From contig OU862931.1 in assembly GCA_917880885.1 (NCBI GenBank), positions 12,969,337 to 13,033,336 on the forward strand: a stretch of 64,000 nt of DNA, read 5' to 3'. Positions within the stretch are counted from its first letter, which is position 1. The number at the start of each line of letters is the position of its first letter. The notes beneath the pieces are model-generated. The model was not told where the DNA came from, ran no database searches, and worked only from the letters and a program-made list of their open reading frames with translations. Below, in pieces: positions 20,822 through 31,113 of the stretch. Source of the stretch: Limnephilus marmoratus. Its lineage: Eukaryota > Arthropoda > Insecta > Trichoptera > Limnephilidae. The translations under genes were made by a program, and so were the position numbers.

Positions 20822-21499
20822 TGTTACGTTACGGAATTGATTCCCGTGCGAGCTAATAGCGAATTGACCCCTTGCACAGGCCCTCCGCCCCCCTCTCCCC
20901 GCGCCGCGCGGCGCCCGTAGCCAAGCGCCGAGCGGCTCCCCGCATTCATTCCTCGGCCGACCTTCGGCATAACAACTGTGTCCCCGTGATTGCGCTCCCC
21001 GTAAACTGAACTCGCGATGTTTTGCTTTGATTGTGCATTGTGCTCAAGAAGCTCCCGCCTAACCAGTACCCGTCTGACGACTGCCTATCCCCTGTTTGTG
21101 AGTACCAATGAACCTTGCTTTCCCTCTGTGTGCTAAGAACTGACATTTAACTTCACTATATACGCGTAGAGAGAGAGTTGATAGAACAATAGCATTTTAG
21201 TTAGCCAAATAACCATGTGTTTTAGTGCCGAGGCTGGCTTGTGTATAATCCTGTTCACCTTTAAATGAATAAACCCTTTTTCGTGCATAACTACTGTGTT
21301 CTGATTGAGGAAGGAGACCTGGAGATTTTGAGGAAAGGAAGGGGAGTAGGAATTTACAAGCGAACCACAAACACTCGCCCTGGGTTTAAGAGGGACCTTG
21401 CTCGCGCCGGCTGTGCAGAGCTAGCCGCCGGCTTGTTTATTGCATGTCCTTTCCAGGTTTTGGGTTTGGCGTTGGCCGCAAGTAGCGCCAATGCTAGCA
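20822..21499 (+). mobile_element. Solo LTR, LTR-A copy 3
   Basis: 678 bp, TGTTACGTTACGG...GCTAGCA, flanked by ATAT duplications at 20818-20821 and 21500-21503. It is near-identical to copy 1 in the opposite orientation, so the family was active recently. A GC-rich segment at 20870-20940 and an AATAAA-type signal near 21264 fit a U3-R layout. Frames crossing it are not genes. Confidence 0.9.
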
Positions 21500-21503
21500 A
21501 TAT

Positions 21504-23851
21504 GTACAGTTAATACAGTCACATCGCAATCGTGACCCTGTAACTAAAAGACACAAGCATCCATGTATTCAGTAAGAACAAAAACAAGTATAATTAGTAT
21601 TGTGACTTTCATGTGAAAATAAAGGAAGCAGTGTTCCCGTTTATGATTTCTCTAAAATACTTTTTGATAGAGTTCAACAATTATACTTTGTCATTAATTG
21701 TCATATGATACTGATTCCCTAGTTTCGTGGGGTAACATGGAAAAAATTCTTGGATTTGAGTCTTATTTATAAAGAAAAATCAGATATTTTCTTGTGGAAT
21801 TATAATCAAATCAACATTATAACATTATAAAATCATTACAATATTCACTGCTTAACAGGTCATCATTTCAAAAAAAGAGGACGCGCAGTACAAAAATAAA
21901 TCACGATTATACTTTTGGATGTGAAAATCTCAAATCATATCTGAAAAACACCAAATTAAACTAAAAATAAAGTCGAACAATCGTAGGTAGTAATGTCGTG
22001 TATTTAAATCGGAACTACAATATTTATTCTGACTAAATGTTAACCACCAGGTATCTATTCCTCGGAGGCCAGAAAATTTGTTGTTAATCGCTCAGCTGCT
22101 CTCTTTTCAGTTACATTTTCTTCCAGGTTTACGTGAAACTTTTTTCTGTATCAGTCGACTTTCAAGAGAGTTTTTTGAAAGATTCTCCAAAAAAGATACG
22201 TTGGAAAGACGACCCCAAGAATGCGTTGAAGACCCCTTTCCGGAATCGCGGTTCAGGGGCGAGCAAACCTTTACAGGAAGGGTTTATGTGGTATTTAGAC
22301 CCTGAACATATGTAATACAATAAGACTTTAATCTCTTAGGCGGAACCATGTACTTTACGGATCTCAGTGCCCGAAAAATTTCTACACCGAGCAGTTCTGG
22401 GCATGTATTAGCTTTGCATATCTCTGGTTTTAATGGGCTTTTTTCTGACGGGATCCAAAATGATACATCTTCCCTTTTGATGGAATTTGCATTGGCGTAT
22501 TATAAATTCATTTACCTCATTATGAATGTATTAGTCAGCCATTTCATTTTAATGATTTACTGGAAAGTTGTATTTTGGCAAGAAATCGCTGACATCTGCA
22601 TGCAATAAATAATGCAAAACTGCATATTTTTACATCGAAAAAATGACAGATTTCTCTCAACACAATATTTGCAGTTCAAAAATATTAGCAATTTGTAATT
22701 TGTGTTTCATATAAAGTGATGAATAATGCAGTATTTTGATTTACACTGCCGAATAAGCGGAAATATCCGTTTTAATTGACATTTGGGTGGATGTGGACAG
22801 TGATATCCCAAGAGTATGGACAATTGGTAAGCAAATGACCCAAATTGTAATGTTGCCAAAAACTGTCAAATTGTTTCATGTTTTACCTGACGTTCCAACA
22901 AAATTTTCGCATAAATTCAGACATGTAGAAATTTTATTATCATTTTCGTTGAATCGTTGAGATAAATTAAATTTGCATTTTTTAAATCGGAGCAATTGTA
23001 AAACTTATGTGACAGTTTTTAAGACTTATAAAAAAATTGTGTTATTTCCGCTTCGCAATTAAAGTCCAATAAATCAAATACTTAAAACTGTTTTTGAATG
23101 GTTATAAAATAAGCTTTCAATTTTTTTATTACAAATAAATATTATCATTTGTAAATATTCAAATTTAGAATGCAAACATAAAAAAAATTGAAAATGACTC
23201 ACGTAATGTTTTTACGTGAAAGCGGTTCTAAAATCATGGATTATGTAAAAAAAATATTTCATCATAAAAATGTGTACTTAACAATTTTCGCACCTCAAAT
23301 TTTACTATTTCGTACAAAAATATTTTATAAAGAATTGACACTATCTAACGGCGCATATGCGATTTGGCGGGTGATAACTGTTTCTACAAAATAAGTGTTT
23401 TTTCCTGTGAATATCTATGGACAACGTTGAATAGAGATGTGAGGCGTGTTTTATTATGTATATACTCCTTTTTGTTTTAGGATTAGAACTAGAACAAAAA
23501 CGGAGTTATAATGATTTCTGTGGGAACACACGCGTTAGCTTGAAACAAGCTTATTGGACTTGACTGCTATTGTTATATTGTCGTGTAAAAGAGCTTAGGA
23601 TTCGGATTGAACTGTATTGCGCCCGCGGACGGCTAACCATTTGCTGACCTGGGCTTCGTGATTTTTAAATTCAGTCGCCCTCCTCCATTTCTGGTCATAG
23701 TATCCCGTTCTACCATGGAACTTAATATCCATACTCTTAGCGTTCTGCCGATATTATAATTAATTAAGAAAGTGTTTGCATTTTAAAATCAATTTGTGAT
23801 CATGTTTCATGACGCTGGTGGATTTCATACGCATTTGTGTTCTAATTGAAC
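21504..23851. other. No recognisable feature
   Basis: AT-rich sequence of 2.3 kb. Short frames at 22078-22305 and 22348-22608 have no recognisable domain. I saw no repeat shared with the rest of the window. Confidence 0.5.
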
Positions 23852-23884
23852 AATGACCATGCAGTGTTGCGCTACCTCCTTCTT

Positions 23885-23929
23885 TAGCCAACGTTTCGGA
23901 CATCGTTGCAGTGTCCATCATCAGGGCAG
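23885..23929 (-). ncRNA. Hammerhead-like ribozyme core, left arm
   Basis: Minus strand: GCC, CTGATGA, one T, stem GGACA/TGTCC with 9-nt loop, GAAA, then CGTT and GGC able to pair with the leading GCC. Both conserved boxes are intact. Stem III would be only ACGT, as in Penelope-type hammerheads that work best as dimers. One extra base sits between CTGATGA and stem II. Confidence 0.5.
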
Positions 23930-23978
23930 ATCCGGCAGATCCGGTAGATGTGTCACATCTACCGGATCTGCCGGATCT

Positions 23979-24022
23979 GTCCTGCTGATGGACACTGCAA
24001 CGATGTCCGAAACGTTGGCTAA
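23979..24022 (+). ncRNA. Hammerhead-like core, right arm (mutated)
   Basis: The same motif lies on the plus strand in the opposite arm of the palindrome, with CTGCTGA in place of CTGATGA and an intact GAAA box. Confidence 0.4.
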
Positions 24023-24116
24023 AGAAGGAGGTAGCGCAACACGGCATAACACCCCAAAAACAAATAACGAAAATGCTTTTGGCCGTGAAAATCTTAAAAC
24101 TTAAATGACCATGCAG

Positions 24117-24706
24117 ATCGGAGGAATCCAGATTTTTGGACTTCCGCACATTAAGTGTACTTACCTATACGGTGGACTAAGTCAAGTACCGCAATATCGC
24201 CAGTCTGTTAACAACCATCGTAACAAATCGTAACGTGACATTTCGCTCTACGTTGAAATGTTATTTCTATCAATCGAAAGTGTGTAATATGAAGCATTAT
24301 ATCGCCGTCGTTCGAATGCTTCATGTGAATCGCTTATTCATCTCATGACTCAACTTTATCATGGTTCTAATAACCGACCAGAACAATCTTATCGTACGCT
24401 TTTGGATACACCTGTGACCGTCGCCGAATGGAGATCATGCCTCGAGACACAACAGTGAGTATTACTTAATTGTGTATACCGGATCTTGTTTGGTGGTTGG
24501 GCATAATTCGTATCGAGGTCCATAAGCGTTTTATTTACAAGGAGTAGCCGCAAGGTTTTTCTAAAACCCCATGCATCGTCACGAACCAGATCATTTGAAT
24601 TCTTATTCGATACTTTCCTTACAAGGAAATCGACTGATATATGTATCTATACGTGTAGGTATACCATCATTCGTTGAACTTACTTAACTTTATTCAAATG
24701 CATATA
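24117..24706. other. No recognisable feature
   Basis: No coding signal or repeat seen. Confidence 0.45.
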
Positions 24707-24709
24707 TAA

Positions 24710-24983
24710 GGGGTCGTCCATTAATCACGTGATGTTTTTTAGCAACTTTTTAACCCCCCCCCCCCGCGTGGTGATATGTGGTGAGGTTTTAGACTACCCC
24801 CACCCCCCCAAAATCACGTGTATTTTTTTTAGTACAAAGTATTTTGAAATTTTCAGAATATTATAACGAAAAATAAATACACGTGGTATCTCATTATACC
24901 CCCCCCCCCCGGTGATACTTCGTGATTTTTTCTGAACCCCCCCCCCCCCCCTTTTGAGCCCCACGTGATTAATGGACGACCCC
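24710..24983. mobile_element. MITE, PIF/Harbinger-like
   Basis: 274 bp with perfect 22-bp terminal inverted repeats beginning GGGGTCGTCCATTAATCAC, flanked by TAA on both sides (24707-24709 and 24984-24986). A 3-bp TAA duplication fits PIF/Harbinger. The interior has three C runs of 10 or more bases and no coding capacity. Confidence 0.8.
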
Positions 24984-25169
24984 TAATGAGTATTGTTGGT
25001 ACGATATAGGTGGTAAAGATATGAAAGGGAAAAGTGGGAGGAGTCCATATAATTAAACATGTTTGCGAAATATAAAAAAAAAAAAATAAGATAGACGTTA
25101 CAAAATAGTATTAATAAACTAAACAATATTACCTACATAACCGACTAACTAACTTCGCAATGAGGACGG

Positions 25170-25510
25170 ACTGCCAAACAAATCGGTCTTGGTACAAATT
25201 CCTTCCCTCATTCCAATTCATACATCGCATCGTCTCTCTCGTACGTACTCTTCTATTATTCTGACTCAAGTATCTGATTCATGTGCCGTGTTTTCCTCGG
25301 GCGTCCCCGACTTATTCTACCATTCAGATTTGGGTCATATATTCTCCTTACACCCCTTTCTTCGTTCTTTCGCTCTACGTGCCTAAACCATCTGCTAATT
25401 ACACTTATGCCTTGCATTCTTTGCGGTTTTCCACATTTCTCATATAATCGTATATGGTTCTATCACAAATAGGTACGCCTCAAGGATTTCATTTTTACAG
25501 CATTCAATCT
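25170..25510 (-). pseudogene. LINE-derived C-terminal fragment (DNA close to 44386-44870)
   Basis: The stretch is homologous to 44386-44870: both contain CTTCTATTATTCTGACT, TCCTCGGGCGTCCCCGACTT and TTCGTTCTTTCGCTC-like blocks. On the minus strand it reads as the tail of a LINE polyprotein, with a GRRRP-like basic stretch and a WFRHV-like region. It is broken by stops. Confidence 0.65.
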
Positions 25511-25619
25511 TTTTTTGTGCATTACAGATTAATATGATCCTATTACAATACACATAAGATAAACATAACTTTAAACGAGAAAAAAATTACAATAATAGAT
25601 ACATATTTTTATTCTTGCC

Positions 25620-25980
25620 TAAAATTACTCTTGAAACCTTCAAGGCCAATGTTGAAAATGTCAAGGGACCTAGAGATATCATTTAGCAGCACCATACCTC
25701 TTGTCATGCTGTGCTGGGCCAGAACGTCTGCAGTGTGGGATACAAAGCAAGTCGTGGTGGCGACCCTGGCAGTTCGGTACGAACAATTTATAGCATTCTA
25801 GGAAGTACGGGCTGTCAATGTAATAGTTCATAATTTTAAAAGCTGTTACTGTAAGGGTCCCACTCCTTCTAGATTGGAGACTTTCGTAGCGCGTTTTAGA
25901 GAGCAAATCCAGATGATGCATAAATCGCGGGTATTCTACTTCCATCCTTTCTCTGCCGGTTCCATGTCTAACTTCTTCAG
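25620..25980 (-). pseudogene. LINE RT C-terminal fragment
   Basis: An 88-codon minus-strand frame (25679-25945) reads SLQSRRSGTLTVTAFKIMN, YYIDSPYFLECYKLFVPN and GRHHDLLCIPHCRRSG. This matches the region after the thumb of Jockey/CR1-type RTs (SLxxRR...FKxxNxxIDSPxLLxxIxFxVP). It is 5' truncated; no catalytic motif is present. Confidence 0.7.
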
Positions 25981-26201
25981 CTTTCCTTAATTACAATTAA
26001 ATTATGCTGAAGTTATCTAAGTTCTTTCCAAAGTACGTATTAAGTAGTCATAATATTATAAATTCGATATCCATTTTTACCAAAGCAGATAAATCCGATA
26101 AATCTTCAAGTTTGTACTCGTGTGCGATACGTACATAAAATAAAGACAAATATATATATATACCGATCTACATCCTATTTTTAGCTAATGTTAATACAAC
26201 C

Positions 26202-26345
26202 TCACTAATATTATAAACGCGAAAGTTTGTAAGGATGTATGTGTGTTTGTTACTCTTTCACTCAAAAACTGCTGAATGGATTTTAATGAAACTTTACAAT
26301 AATATAGCTCATACATCAGAATAACATATAGGCTATAATTTATAA
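26202..26345 (+). mobile_element. Helitron 5' fragment
   Basis: It opens TCACTAATATTATAAACGCG, then AAAACTGCTGAATGGATTTT and ACATATAGGCTATAAT, matching the 5' end of a widespread insect Helitron type. The 3' end is missing, and a SINE begins directly after it. Confidence 0.6.
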
Positions 26346-26346
26346 A

Positions 26347-26763
26347 GACGGCCGGCGTAGTCCAGTGGTAAGGCTCTTGACTCGCACTCCGAACGTCGCG
26401 GGATCGAATCCCGGCGTGGCAAATAAATTTTATTTCATTAATGTGTGTTATTTCACAACTTATTCATTGAAAAATAATATATAGTATATTTGCGGCACGT
26501 TCCAGAGTGGAAGATACTCTCAGTATCGCCCTGGCGTGAAACCACCATTCAGATTTGAAACGTTGCTTGAAATGGCTTCTGCCGTGTTTAGTGACCAGAT
26601 CTGAATAGCCAGGTACTTCCCCACCTTCCTCTTCCCTATCTCCTTCCCCTCCCCACTACCTTCAGCCTCACAGCATACCCCAATTGGGGAAGCCATAGTC
26701 CCACTGGCTCCAGACGGGAGCAGTTGGGACTCTTGTGCGGTATTCATGTAAAAAAAAAAAAAA
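26347..26763 (+). mobile_element. SINE family 1, full-length copy
   Basis: Head GACGGCCGGCGTAGTCCAGT, B box GGGATCGAATCCCGG near 26400, complete body and a 14-base A tail. It is probably close to the family consensus. Confidence 0.9.
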
Positions 26764-26953
26764 CTATGAAGGGGACGGGGGGACGCACGGAAAGGTGATT
26801 CAGGAAGAAACAATGTTTTTTTTTTAATATGCCGGGAACTAGCTATAAATTAATATTAATAAATATATTTAAAAAATATAGTAAACAGAGCAATTCAACT
26901 GCTTAACGATTCTGCATTGAGAATTGACATCTTCAATGTTACCTATAGAGATT

Positions 26954-27472
26954 TCAGTAACTATCTTTTGACATACGTCTCAACATATTGAAACTGCCCC
27001 CTTGGACTAATTTTTCTCTTAAATTTTGTAATCTTCTCCGTAATAATTTGGTGTATAACTGTTTTATGGGAGAACCTGAAAAAAAAAATAATACGCACAA
27101 ACCTATGTCACATCCGATTCCACCATCCCAGAAAAAAATTGTTTGGATGGAATAGTCTTTCTGTATTTGAAAGTGTTTCGACGTGCGCACGTGACGCTTA
27201 AGTAATCCATTTTTACGACCATTAGTAATATTTTTCCCCTTAGTAATTAGGTACGTTACATTTAAAATGATACAGAAATTATCTGTAATTTGCTCCCCAA
27301 CTAGCCACCCGCTGTGGCGTGTGGTAATGTCAATCATAAAAGAACTACAAAATATTATAGAGGATGACGTATAAAAATATGAAATATACGACGCATAAAA
27401 ATATGAAATATACGACGCATAAAAATATTCAATTTGGGAGGCGGGTATGGGTACCGCCGCCCCGGGAAGCAT
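26954..27472 (-). CDS. Unrecognised 172-codon frame, doubtful
   Basis: I do not recognise it. The first 30 codons lie in the SINE at 27430 and in a 24-bp tandem repeat, giving YFYASYIS repeats, so the apparent start cannot be native. The remainder (for example KQLYTKLLRRRLQNLREKL near the C-terminus) has no family I can name. It may be a chance frame or an exon fragment. Confidence 0.15.
   Translation of the reverse strand: MLPGAAVPIPASQIEYFYASYISYFYASYISYFYTSSSIIFCSSFMIDITTRHSGWLVGEQITDNFCIILNVTYLITKGKNITNGRKNGLLKRHVRTSKHFQIQKDYSIQTIFFWDGGIGCDIGLCVLFFFSGSPIKQLYTKLLRRRLQNLREKLVQGGSFNMLRRMSKDSY
27364..27429. repeat. 24-bp tandem repeat, nearly three units
   Basis: GACGYATAAAAATATGAAAT plus ATAC repeats twice, and a third partial copy runs into the SINE at 27430. 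Confidence 0.85.
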
Positions 27473-27992
27473 TTATTGGATTAACAACACCTTATAGGTC
27501 AACCCAAATGGTTCTCTACGTTTGGTGACTTAGCAGGGTTGCCGGGTTTAAGGGGTGAGGTTTGTCTGGATCTTGGCGGCGGATGCGTCTGCCCAACAAC
27601 TGCGTGGCAGGATCGGGAGAGACTAGTTGAAGAAGACCTGTAGACCTCTCCAGCAGGACTCTCGGAACATCGCCTTACCTGTATTGGGGGGATAGATTCA
27701 TTTTTGTTTTGAAAAGTTTTAATTTTCGAACATCGAAAATTTAAACTTTTCAAAACAAAAATGTCTAGAAATTGTTACATAGTCAGTGCCCAAGAAAAAC
27801 AAAAAAAGGATAGATTCATACCTACGTCACTTCTGGACACACTGACCCCCAGATTCCTACTCACCCCTCATACATTTATCCTGCCCACGACTTTCTTCTC
27901 CTTCCTTTCCCTAAAAAGATCCACCACGCAACATCCCCAAAGATGACATTATTTTTCTCGGGGCCTCCTGTGTGGAGCTAATGTAAAAAAAA
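27430..27992 (+). mobile_element. SINE family 2, near full-length, with a nested insertion
   Basis: Opens CAATTTGGGAGGCGGGTATG, includes CCGCCGCCCCGGGAA and TTCTCTACGTTTGGTGACTT, and ends GGCCTCCTGTGTGGAGCTAA then TGT and an A run. The head shows no obvious tRNA boxes, so its promoter origin is unknown. The last ~100 bp match the 3' end of the LINE at 52085-52741. A 106-bp insert interrupts it at 27702-27807. Confidence 0.8.
27702..27807 (+). mobile_element. Minimal retroposed insert with hairpin and A-rich tail
   Basis: 106 bp flanked by 12-bp duplications GGATAGATTCAT (27690-27701 and 27808-27819). It ends with an A-rich tail, the mark of LINE-driven retroposition. Its 5' half is a hairpin with 31-nt arms at 27699-27729 and 27733-27763, one mismatch and a 3-nt loop. 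The source RNA is unknown. Confidence 0.7.
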
Positions 27993-28248
27993 TACTTCTG
28001 TATATCATAAATCTTGATTTACGTTCTACTATTATTTTTTCTGTAATTTCCAATCTTTTATCTTTATTTGGTGATTTAACCACTTAAAATATTAATCGTA
28101 TCTTAAATATATCATTAATTTACACTCATTTTCATAAAAAAATATATGTATGGTCTAAACCTTGATGTGAACAATTTGTAACAACCATCATGGAGGAGTA
28201 AAAATGTAGAAAAAGCGTAACCAGACTGAATACCGTAGAAATGAAAAC

Positions 28249-28904
28249 TAGGGTCCGACCGAAACAGGAATTTCTACCGAAACCGAAACCGAAACTGAAA
28301 CTGAAACTTTTTTGGACATGTTAAAAATCTATTGTTTAATGAAATTTAGTTTAATTTTTACACTTATACATTATATAATGAAATAAAAAAGAATGATTGA
28401 AATATGTGAAAAAATTATATTACTGCTATAAAACAAACAAAAATTTTAAAAAATAACAAAACATGTTAACTACTTCTCGGAACAAAAATTTGTCAATAAT
28501 CAACACTTACGTTATAAAGGAAGGACCTCATTAATTGAGTATTTTAATTGCGTTTACAATCACAACATTCTTATTACACGTATTAAATGAAATAATTAAA
28601 GTATATTTTTTTTGATATTTGAAAAAATTATATTATAAAACAACGAAAATTTTTTAAAAAATTAAAAAACATGTTAACTGCTTTTTGGAACAAAAATTTG
28701 TCAGCTGATGATGGCGGGTGACACACGAGCCACGAACACATCCGAAGTCAGCCGAACGAAGCGCGATATTTCACGAACGCAGAGTTTCGGTGTGGCCGAA
28801 GGTTCGGCAGATTTTCTGCCGAAACCGAAACTGATGCCAAAACTAAATTTTTTGCCGAACCTTGCCGAAACCGAAACCGAATCCGAATCTTCGGTCGGTC
28901 ACTA
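28249..28904. mobile_element. Non-autonomous hAT-like element
   Basis: 656 bp flanked by perfect 8-bp duplications ATGAAAAC (28241-28248, 28905-28912), the hAT hallmark. Ends TAGGGTCCGACCGAA and, reversed, TAGTGACCGACCGAA. Both subterminal regions are filled with CCGAAA-type short repeats on the plus strand. Only a 65-codon repeat-derived frame is present. Confidence 0.85.
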
Positions 28905-28912
28905 ATGAAAAC

Positions 28913-29100
28913 CCTGAGGCCTATGATGTGTGGAAAAACCCGTGAATGATTTTGTGTGAAATGTGGAGATTTTTGCAAAAATAAAATATGCTTAATGGAT
29001 AAGATTAGGGAAGGGACGCTTTAAATGAACGAAGAAAGGGGTATAAGGAGAATATTAGATGCTAATGTGAGTGGTAGAAATAAGGAACGCCGATTTTTTT
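28913..29100 (+). pseudogene. LINE C-terminal fragment
   Basis: Plus-strand frames give MDKIREGTL and RRILDANVSGRNKERR, matching the LINE tail at 44386-44688 (KIKKGTLRWFGHV...KRIYDANVNGRRSRGRP). Stops are present and the 28249 hAT element sits at its upstream edge. Confidence 0.55.
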
Positions 29101-29673
29101 AAATTAATCTTCTCCCAAAAATGTAAAAATGTCTCGTTCAGGTCTCTACAACATGTAGAAAAAAAAGTCACTCTCTGTAAACCCAAAAGTTACAATACTG
29201 TACTTAAAGTATTAAATGCTTCAAAAATCACGGTGAAAATGACAGCTGCAAATAATTGCTTTGATTTGGAAATTCTCCGCTAGATAAAAATGTATAAAAT
29301 TTACATAAAGCTCATAAAGCATTTGGTAGTCTTACAAGCTTCGTAAAATACGCAACTGCTTATTATAACATGTTATTTTCATCGCAACACCTTAGCCTTC
29401 TAAATTGTTTTTAAATCATTGGTGGAATCAACTTTAACACAATTTGCTTACCTACTACTTTTAGCTGCTGAATAATAGTTTCACCAAAAACGTCACGCAA
29501 CAGTCTTTTTTTAATTAATAATTCATTATTGCATACTACTCACTAGGGTTATGGAATATTTTAGATCAGTTATTCCCATTATTATAATGATAATGTTCGG
29601 GTCACGGACCTGGTTTAATTCTGTGTATTATTGTAGATAATATGTTTAAAGTATCGTAATAGTCTATGATATA
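29101..29673. other. No recognisable feature
   Basis: AT-rich; a 70-codon frame at 29071-29283 overlaps the LINE fragment end and has no recognisable domain. Confidence 0.45.
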
Positions 29674-30345
29674 TGAGGCGTGTTCAGAAAGCAAGTGTTC
29701 TGATTTATTTTTTTTGAAAAAGTGTATTGTAAACAAAATTACAGGATATTGTTGATGCACTTGTTGACTATTTTTCCAAATAATTTTCAACCCGTTCAAT
29801 GTATGTGGTGAGCCGTGGCACAAGTTTCTTTATGCCCTCCTCGAAGAATTCTCCCGCCAGCTCCTTCCCCAACTTAAAGACTACATTCTGCACCATTTTC
29901 ATCCATACATGCTTTCAGGAAGGTGAAAAGATGATAATCGCTAAGTCAGGGGATCATGGGGGGTGGTTCAAAACATCCTAACCAAATGAGTCCAAGAGCG
30001 TATTGGTGGCTAAGGCTGTGTGAGGACGGACGTTTTCGTGAAACAAGCACTCTTCCCTGGTCAGCATTCCCCTCTTTTTGTTTTGTTTTTGAGTTTTTTA
30101 GGGTATATCACAATATTGTTGTGCATTGATAGTCTCAATCTGAGGCAGAAATTCGACCAAAAGATGCCTTTTCGGTCCCAAAACACTGAGGCCATGATTT
30201 TTTTACAAGAAATTGTGGTTTTCAATTTAGTGTGACGCCACTTTGACGACTGTTTTTGTTTTTCAGGCGTGTAATGAGTCACCACTATAATCTCCAGTCA
30301 CAATAAAGTTCAGAAATTCTCACCTTTTTTTCTTGTAGGTGTTAT
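29674..30345 (-). pseudogene. mariner-type transposase, broken
   Basis: The minus strand carries, in order, VTHYTPEKQ, SSKWRHTKL, KIMASVFWDRKGIFW (the block containing the second catalytic Asp of mariner DD34D transposases), FHENVRPHTA-like sequence near 30030, and DVLNHPP. This order matches a mariner transposase C-terminal half. Frame changes and stops are frequent. The right side of the protein ends at a terminal sequence TGAGGCGTGTTCAGAAAG at 29674, next to a TA, as expected for a mariner inverted repeat. The opposite terminus and the N-terminal DNA-binding domain are missing. Confidence 0.8.
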
Positions 30346-30957
30346 TCCTTCCGTGAGCAAAAAGCGGAACACAGCACTTGGCGGGATTTTTTGCCGACAT
30401 CTTTCACTCAACTGGATACTACAACGTGAGTTTACGTACTACAATATTCCTGTGATACTTGTTCTGGTCAAGAGACCCCCTCTACCATTCAATGTTGCCA
30501 ACTCTCAAAAAACCAAAAACCGCCACCCTTTATGGTCACAGTACACTTACTTTCTGAACTAAGTAGTACATTATTTACGTATCACATCATGGTCTCGTTG
30601 CCGAGTTGTGCCGAAAGTGGCCGACCGCAGATTTCCGAAGCCTATAGGTTTCATGAGCTCCCCAGATATAAATATACCAAAGTTGTCCCCAAAACTAGCC
30701 TTCTGCCTGGAAGGGCGTTTGTCCTCAGAAGTATTATTTTAGCTGCAATACGACAAAAAACAAACACTGTTATTAGAACCTAAGTCTTTCAATCAAGCAT
30801 TACTTTATAAGAATAAAAAGTACTGGAGAATATAGATCCCAGTACCTATCAAATGAGGTTTTTCTCTGTAGATAATAATATATACTTATTATCGTATAAA
30901 GCAAACACTTTGTTGCTTGACATTATATAGAATGAATCAAGTACTTAAGTAGTAAGT
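30346..30957. other. No recognisable feature
   Basis: Mixed composition; short frames only. I looked for the second mariner terminus here and did not find it. Confidence 0.45.
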
Positions 30958-31113
30958 ATTTAGAATGAAACAAGTACTTTGTTTAAAAACCACTTTATTT
31001 TTATTTATATTTGTTGACAGGTTTAGGTTGAAGTCAACCTTCTTCAGGACAATAAACATATAAACTTTAATTAATAAACAGTTTTTAAACAAAGTACTTG
31101 TTACATTCTAAAT
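30958..31113. mobile_element. Short fold-back element with Penelope-type core
   Basis: 33-nt inverted arms at 30958-30990 and 31081-31113 (ATTTAGAATGAAACAAGTAC...) differ at one position. The 90-bp interior holds a hammerhead-like motif on the minus strand. No clear target duplication was seen; a partial copy of the arm start lies just upstream near 30930. Confidence 0.65.
31007..31052 (-). ncRNA. Hammerhead-like motif, degenerate
   Basis: Minus strand: TTGT, C, CTGAAGA, one A, stem GGTTGA/TCAACC, then TAAAC (GAAAC expected), CTGTC, and ACAA pairing with TTGT. CTGANGA is allowed in hammerheads, but the missing G of GAAA argues against activity. Confidence 0.4.

Larger units (their letters stand above)
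23852..24116. mobile_element. Penelope-like fold-back insertion with 13-bp target duplication
   Basis: The 239-bp insert (23865-24103) is flanked by AATGACCATGCAG at 23852-23864 and 24104-24116. Its core is a palindrome with 89-nt arms (23864-23952 and 23954-24042), one central base and two mismatches. The right end carries CAAATAACGAAAATGC, shared with the duplication at 7062-7772. Variable-length target duplications and inverted ends are usual for Penelope-like elements. It has no coding capacity. Confidence 0.75.
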
